A stretch of DNA of 6,638 nucleotides, from NCBI GenBank assembly GCA_947462515.1, contig CANHPJ010000104.1, positions 1 through 6,638 of the forward strand, read 5' to 3'. Under the pieces are notes generated by a model. That model was not told the DNA's origin and made no database searches. It saw only the letters and a program-made list of their open reading frames with translations. Shown here piece after piece: positions 6,195 to 6,638 of the stretch. A program made the translations under genes and the position numbers. This DNA is from Bacteroidota bacterium (lineage in GTDB: Bacteria; Bacteroidota; Bacteroidia; JACCXN01). The number at the start of each line of letters is the position of its first letter. Position 1 is the first letter of the stretch.

Positions 6195-6638
6195 ATGAAA
6201 AAAATACTTACAACCTTATTGTTTGCCTTCACTTATGTGATTGCAAGTAAAACTCAGGCTCAGGTTAGTTTCACTGTTAAAAACCCTGCCAATTTAGCCG
6301 GATCTTATAACTTCGAAAAAACTGCTGGCTGGGGCGCTTTATTAGATACCATTGCCATAACAGACACGCTTATGGTTGCAAGAGACAACTCTTTGGCCGA
6401 TTCATGCGCCTGTGAAGCGATTGACACCACTAAAGTAAATTTAAAAGGTAAAATTGCTGTTATTTACAGGGGTACATGTAACTTCTCGATAAAAGCAACA
6501 AATGCTCAAAATGCAGGTGCTGTAGGTGTAATCATCATACAAAACAGACCTGATCCAATTTTCCCAATGGGAGGAGATGGAGACATTACCATCCCTGTAA
6601 TAATGCTTAGTCAGTCTGATGGTGCGCTTTTGAGACCC
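6195..6638 (+). CDS. Secreted protein with protease-associated (PA) domain, 3'-partial
   Basis: This is an exported protein whose main function cannot be told, because only its first 148 residues are in the window and no stop codon is reached. Residues 1-22 form a signal peptide: MKK, then a hydrophobic core LLFAFTYVIA, with likely cleavage after TQA (20-22). A PA domain follows at once, at about 35-148. It is shown by LKGKIAVIYRGTCNFSIKAT (83-102), NAQNAGAVGVIII (103-115), PMGGDGDITIPVIMLSQSDG (124-143). Cys71, Cys73 and Cys95 could form the disulphide common in this domain. PA domains are non-catalytic modules found in secreted peptidases and in large Bacteroidota surface proteins, often exported by the type IX system. 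The catalytic or sorting part would lie beyond the edge. The ATG at 6195 is chosen because it begins the signal peptide. A -7 promoter element at 6134-6141 supports separate transcription from pruA. Confidence 0.88.
   Translation, partial: MKKILTTLLFAFTYVIASKTQAQVSFTVKNPANLAGSYNFEKTAGWGALLDTIAITDTLMVARDNSLADSCACEAIDTTKVNLKGKIAVIYRGTCNFSIKATNAQNAGAVGVIIIQNRPDPIFPMGGDGDITIPVIMLSQSDGALLRP

Noticed and set aside
1..6638. Defence system, mobile element or phage island
   Set aside because: No transposase, integrase, nuclease, terminal repeat or CRISPR repeat was seen. The patatin could recall CapV-type effectors, but there is no cyclase or other CBASS partner beside it and it carries membrane helices unlike soluble CapV.

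Overview
The window looks like a piece of a chromosome from a member of the Bacteroidota. The DNA is AT-rich. None of the genes has a clear Shine-Dalgarno sequence, and the starts sit behind A/T-rich leaders. Good matches to the Bacteroidota -7 promoter element (TAnnTTTG) occur upstream of at least one gene. The proteins (fused formimidoyltransferase-cyclodeaminase, membrane-embedded patatin, ApaG, ALDH4-type P5C dehydrogenase, secreted PA-domain protein) also fit that phylum. This placement is inferred from style, not from a database match. There is no sign of a mobile element, CRISPR array, tRNA, rRNA or phage gene.

Layout, all on the + strand: (1) positions 2-1336, the 3' three quarters or so of a bifunctional glutamate formimidoyltransferase / formimidoyl-THF cyclodeaminase gene, cut by the left edge and closed by a textbook intrinsic terminator at 1335-1367; (2) 1479-3764, a 761-residue protein with about six or seven membrane segments followed by a patatin-like phospholipase domain with an intact Ser/Asp dyad; (3) 3862-4248, apaG, followed by one weak and one strong hairpin; (4) 4410-6038, L-glutamate gamma-semialdehyde (P5C) dehydrogenase, followed by an AT-rich hairpin and T tract; (5) 6195-6638, the first 148 residues of a secreted protein with a signal peptide and a protease-associated (PA) domain, running off the right edge. 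This last gene has no stop codon in the window.

The genes appear to be mostly independent transcription units, because hairpins separate most neighbours. apaG could still be read through from the patatin gene, since only an AT-only-stem hairpin lies between them. The functional link most worth noting is that genes 1 and 4 both end amino-acid catabolic routes at glutamate (histidine and proline respectively). They are not adjacent and probably not co-transcribed. No intergenic stretch exceeds 300 bases. I found no convincing undescribed multi-gene system. The most unusual items are the membrane-fused patatin and a repeated palindromic octamer just inside the P5C dehydrogenase gene.
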